Assembly: GCA_023101725.1 (NCBI GenBank) | Contig: JALJCO010001078.1 | Coordinates: forward strand, 496,001-560,000 | Direction of reading: 5' to 3' | DNA: 64,000 bases | From: Atherinomorus stipes | Lineage: Eukaryota > Chordata > Actinopteri > Atheriniformes > Atherinidae | Program-made: the position numbers and the translations under genes | Notes under the pieces: model-generated | What the model was told of the DNA's origin: nothing | The model's input: only the letters and a program-made list of their open reading frames with translations | The model's database searches: none | Shown here: positions 60,480 through 64,000 of the stretch, in pieces | Numbering within the stretch: the first letter of the stretch is position 1 | How the letters are laid out: every line of letters starts with the position of its first letter

Positions 60480-63242
60480 ATGGAGTGGCTTTGGATCGCC
60501 GTGGCAACATGTGTGCTCACGTCCTGCTCTGTCAAAGGTAAGTGCTAGAACAAGCAGGAGGGCAGACCACATGGAGGGCAGTGTCTGTATTTATTGTTGC
60601 AACAGCCTCTGAAATGGCCTTTTAAATTTATTTTTCAGATGTCATGAACTAGCAGCAGATAAGCATTTTTAAAGAAGTAAATTTACATTGTAGGATAAAA
60701 GTAAAACCTGGCTGAAAATCTACTTTGTACTTGTTTAAAGAGGAGTATTAAAAGTGGCTTGTTGGGCAGTTTGAGGGGTTGGACTATTAGAAAATAATCT
60801 TTTTTTTAAAGGCAGCGATTGGTGGTGGGAGTATGAGGAAGGGATACGACACTACAGCAAGGAGGCTCTAAATAAGGTACTGTACACCTGGTGTTGTGAC
60901 TTAAACTGAAAAAGCTGACAAACTAATGACAAAGCACAGTTATGCCATCTGATATATTTGATTTTTGCTTTGATAAGTTGCTTAAAAGACAAATGGGCAA
61001 CAAATGCAATGTTAAATAACAGCTGAATTTCTAAAGACTGAAATGTGGGTCACCCTGTGGTGAAAACTGGCCACACCATATGAAGCAAGCATTCAGACTA
61101 TGTGCAGAACAAGCATGGTGAACACACTAAAGACTTGTCTCTGAATATTCATGACCAAATAGGAAGAAAAGAGGTTCTAAAGTAATAAAATCCCAGAAGG
61201 AAACACACCGATCAGGGAGAAAAACAAAAAGCAATGGAGTAGTAAATTTACTGTAACTGGCTATATCACAACTTGGCTTCTCTCTTGTGACTTGTTAAGG
61301 AGTTTCCAGAAAAAACTCGGCCTGTGAGCTTCAAACATCCCATGTTTCAGTGCCCAGACATGAGCCCTTCCCCATCTGTCCCCTCTTCAGGTCTGTGCAC
61401 GTCCCAGCCAGCAAATCTATTTATTTGTCCAGCCCTTGGAGATCTTGATCAACTGACTGTTTCCTTTTTCTTGTTTGCTGTAGTTGAATTTGTGAAAGCA
61501 GCAGATATCAAAGTCATTGCTGCTTTGGGGGATTCTCTGACAGTAGGTGTTTGAGTTCATGCATTTGCTTTTTTCAGTGAAAATAGGACGCATGCATAAT
61601 TTGATGTGGTTGCAGTTTAAAAATTCTCCCAAATGATTCTCACTGGTCTATTTTCTGTCTTTTTATGGCACCAGCCCACCTTAAAGTGTGTACAGTAAAA
61701 GGTCTATTTAAGTGATCTGATGTGACCTATCTTTATAGACAGCCATTGGTGCTAATGCCACTACTGTTCTTGGCATCCCAATTGAGTTTCGCCATGTGTC
61801 ATGGAGGTAAGAGCCAAAAATCTGCTGTTGAGGTCTAACTCTTCAATAGTTTACAATCCTTAGATGTGTTTTCTTTTATTTATTTAATTTATTCCTTCAT
61901 CCAATTATTTTTTTTATCCTCATAGCTGGAATTTCCTCTTGTCATCAGACTCGATGTATTTTTTTTCAGGCATCATTAAATGCAAACATTTTGGGTTATA
62001 TTGTTATTTTTCTCTCTTCTTGAAGTATCGGAGGTTATGGAACATTTCAAGATGTCATAACTTTGGCAAGTAAGATGTCGGCTATTTCCTCATTTTAGCA
62101 TCCATACAGATAAAGTTAAAACTCAGAGCCTTTTCTTTACTGATATCTCTTTGAGTGTTTTAGATATTCTCAAGTTATTCAACCCCAACCTCCTCGGTGC
62201 TGCTCCTGGAAAGACAGTTCATGGGATGCAGGCTCATATCAGTGAAACAGGCTTCAACCTGGCTGTAACTGGACATAACACCTTGTGAGACAGAATCATC
62301 TAGTTCCTAGAAATAACTCGCATCCTTGATGCTCTGGAAGTTTTTTTGGGCTTGGGCTGCTAACAAGTACTGTGTGACTTGGTGGCATTTTGAAAGAGGT
62401 TTTTCTTCATCTCTTAGCAACCTCCCTGGTCAGACGAGACACTTGATTGACACACTGAGAGGTTATGAGGTACAGTAGTGCTTCAGGGTGCTGTAGAGAT
62501 GCAGAGCTATAAAAGTGTTAATAGGACTGTCTTGTTATAGACTCTGAAGCCTCTGTCATCTCTTCCATTAGGGTCTGAACTTCGAGGAGGACTGGAAACT
62601 TTTGACTATTCTCATGGGCATGAATGACATCTGTGATTACTGCAAAGATAAGGTCGGTCCTCTAGTGTGAGCTCAGTTAAGTTTAGTAGAAATGCTTTTT
62701 CTGTGCTGAATTTCTGTGTTTCTTGTAGGCTCTTTTTTCAGTAGATAATTTCATTCACTACATGACCGTCTCTCTGGAAATGCTCATGAATGAGGTAAGT
62801 TAAAGACAAGACACTGGACATGTATGGATTTGCTCCCAGTAACGCGCTTCATTCTCCATGCTGCGCTTCAGGTTCCCCGTATGATCGTCAACGTGGTCCA
62901 GATCCTACCCATGCACACGCTTAGAGAGGTGCAGAAGCCCACCCCAGGGTGTCTCCTCCAGCGGTGAGCCCATCTTTAATCAGAATGAACATTTACCTGA
63001 GCTTTACAGTCGTCCCCCCCCCCCCCCCCCCCCCCTCCTCCTCTTACAATGTACTGTAAATTTACTGTTCCAGAGTGTTTATGTATGTGTAGAGAAGATA
63101 TTTAGACATGCAGCAGATGCATGACACTGAACGCGTACGATCTGATTTTTATTATTTTAGATCTTTTTGCTCGTGTCTGATAGAGCCAGTGGCCAAATCT
63201 CCTGAACTGCGGGAGCTGGTGGAGGTCAATCTGGAGTTTCAG
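60480..63242 (+). CDS. plb1: Phospholipase B1-like GDSL lipase, 5' part (continues past the window)
   Basis: Twelve exons visible: 60480-60537, 60812-60876, 61300-61390, 61484-61542, 61739-61806, 62026-62069, 62164-62284, 62418-62469, 62572-62652, 62729-62794, 62872-62963, 63161-63242. Phases join for 293 residues with no stop. The start gives a signal peptide (MEWLWIAVATCVLTSC). Family marks: FKHPMFQCPDMSPSPS, then block I AALGDSLT with the nucleophile Ser near residue 89, SIGGYGTF (block II Gly), and MGMNDICDYC with the oxyanion Asn near residue 204. The C-terminal block with the catalytic His is not in the window, nor is any membrane anchor. PLB1 hydrolyses both acyl chains of phospholipids and retinyl esters at brush borders. 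Mammalian PLB1 has four tandem lipase repeats; here the first domain follows the signal peptide directly, and whether others follow is unknown. It could be a single-domain PLB1-like paralogue. Confidence 0.88.
63013..63035. repeat. Poly-C run in plb1 intron 11
   Basis: About 22 C's followed by TCCTCCTC. Length is likely polymorphic or uncertain. Confidence 0.9.
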
Positions 63243-64000
63243 GTGCCAATTTTTTTTTTTCTCTCTTCACAAAACTATGCACAGTTCTTAACATTGTTGT
63301 TATGACCCCTCCCACAAAAAGATGCATCACTGTAGTCGTCGACAGAATCTAAGCACAGAGTTTAGAGAAACTTCAGAAGCAAATACGTCTACATCTAAAC
63401 AGTTTGTGCAACCAACAATAGAAAAAAGGCATTAAAAATAAGAGAATGATTTTTTAAAAGATGGCATCTGGCACAATGATACACACTTGTTTAGATTTTC
63501 TGACACCTGTCAGAAAATGCTAATCAGGCTAATTGAAATTTGCTCCTCAGAAAATAATGTGCTTGTCTTTTCAGCATTCACATCAGCCAAATTATTTAAT
63601 TGTGCTTTTAATAAATAGATAACAGCAGTTTATTTTTTTACTTGGTCAAGACAAAAGAACTGTCTTAGAGCAGGTTAAATTAAATTAAATTAAATTAACA
63701 AAGCAATTAGAGGCTAAAAGCAATCAAAAGAAGTTGTTATTCTGACTAAACCTCCATTCACAGCCTTTTATAGGAACTGAACTTTGTCTATACAGAAAGG
63801 ATTTTTATTTTTATAAAGACTTGAATTCATAGATGTGCAAAAGAGGCAGAAACTACGAACTAAAACAAGGTCCTACATCAAAGGAGGCTTTACTTTATTC
63901 TTATATGCTTAATTTTTGTTTTCATGAATTCTGATTTAGAAAATGACTTGCATTTACTTGAGGAGGAATGTTAGATTTTGCACTTATAACTATGGGGTAC
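63243..64000 (+). other. plb1: plb1 intron 12, open at the window edge
   Basis: AT-rich, without a recognisable exon. A short (TTAAA)n repeat lies at 63674-63698. The next coding exon must lie beyond 64000. Confidence 0.6.

Overview
This window is vertebrate nuclear DNA, most likely from a ray-finned (teleost) fish. Genes are split into many short exons with GT-AG introns. The five recognisable proteins are vertebrate families: TMEM244, FKBP6, ARHGAP18, SEL1L and a phospholipase B1-like lipase. The repeats are typical of fish: Tc1/mariner pieces, fold-back MITEs, decayed L2/CR1/Rex-type LINE fragments, and GT, AT and poly-C microsatellites. All five genes lie on the + strand. Nothing in the window looks prokaryotic, viral or CRISPR-like. 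Exon borders were placed by hand from reading frame, splice consensus and remembered human orthologues.

Layout. 1-7.7 kb is gene-poor and full of decayed transposons. Around 7.7-8.5 kb a CpG-containing block carries a minus-strand splice donor and may be the 5' exon of a gene reading leftward (by synteny possibly l3mbtl3). 9.0-10.65 kb and 12.84-13.67 kb are DNA transposons. tmem244 runs from about 16.0 or 17.5 to 19.68 kb. fkbp6 has its CDS at 21.81-25.40 kb and a probable extra 3'UTR exon near 27.5 kb. arhgap18 has 18 coding exons over 30.36-45.49 kb with a 6.8 kb first intron. An AT-rich, microsatellite-rich spacer (45.5-48.5 kb) precedes sel1l (21 coding exons, 49.05-59.02 kb). A plb1-like gene starts at 60.48 kb and runs off the right edge.

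The genes do not form a pathway. tmem244 followed by arhgap18 on one strand is the order I recall from human 6q22.33, but here fkbp6 (human 7q11.23) sits between them. sel1l (human 14q31) and the plb1-like gene follow. The products are a small membrane protein, a germline TPR co-chaperone, a RhoA-directed GAP, the ERAD scaffold of the HRD1 ligase, and a secreted or membrane GDSL lipase.

The strongest anomaly is in arhgap18 exon 10 (41455-41545). One base is missing relative to the conserved frame, so the gene as written stops before the RhoGAP arginine finger, although all other exons keep frame. I found no evidence of a new multi-gene system. The points most worth checking are that frameshift, a phase-compatible alternative first exon for arhgap18, the nested fold-back elements, and the triple CCAAT array upstream of sel1l.
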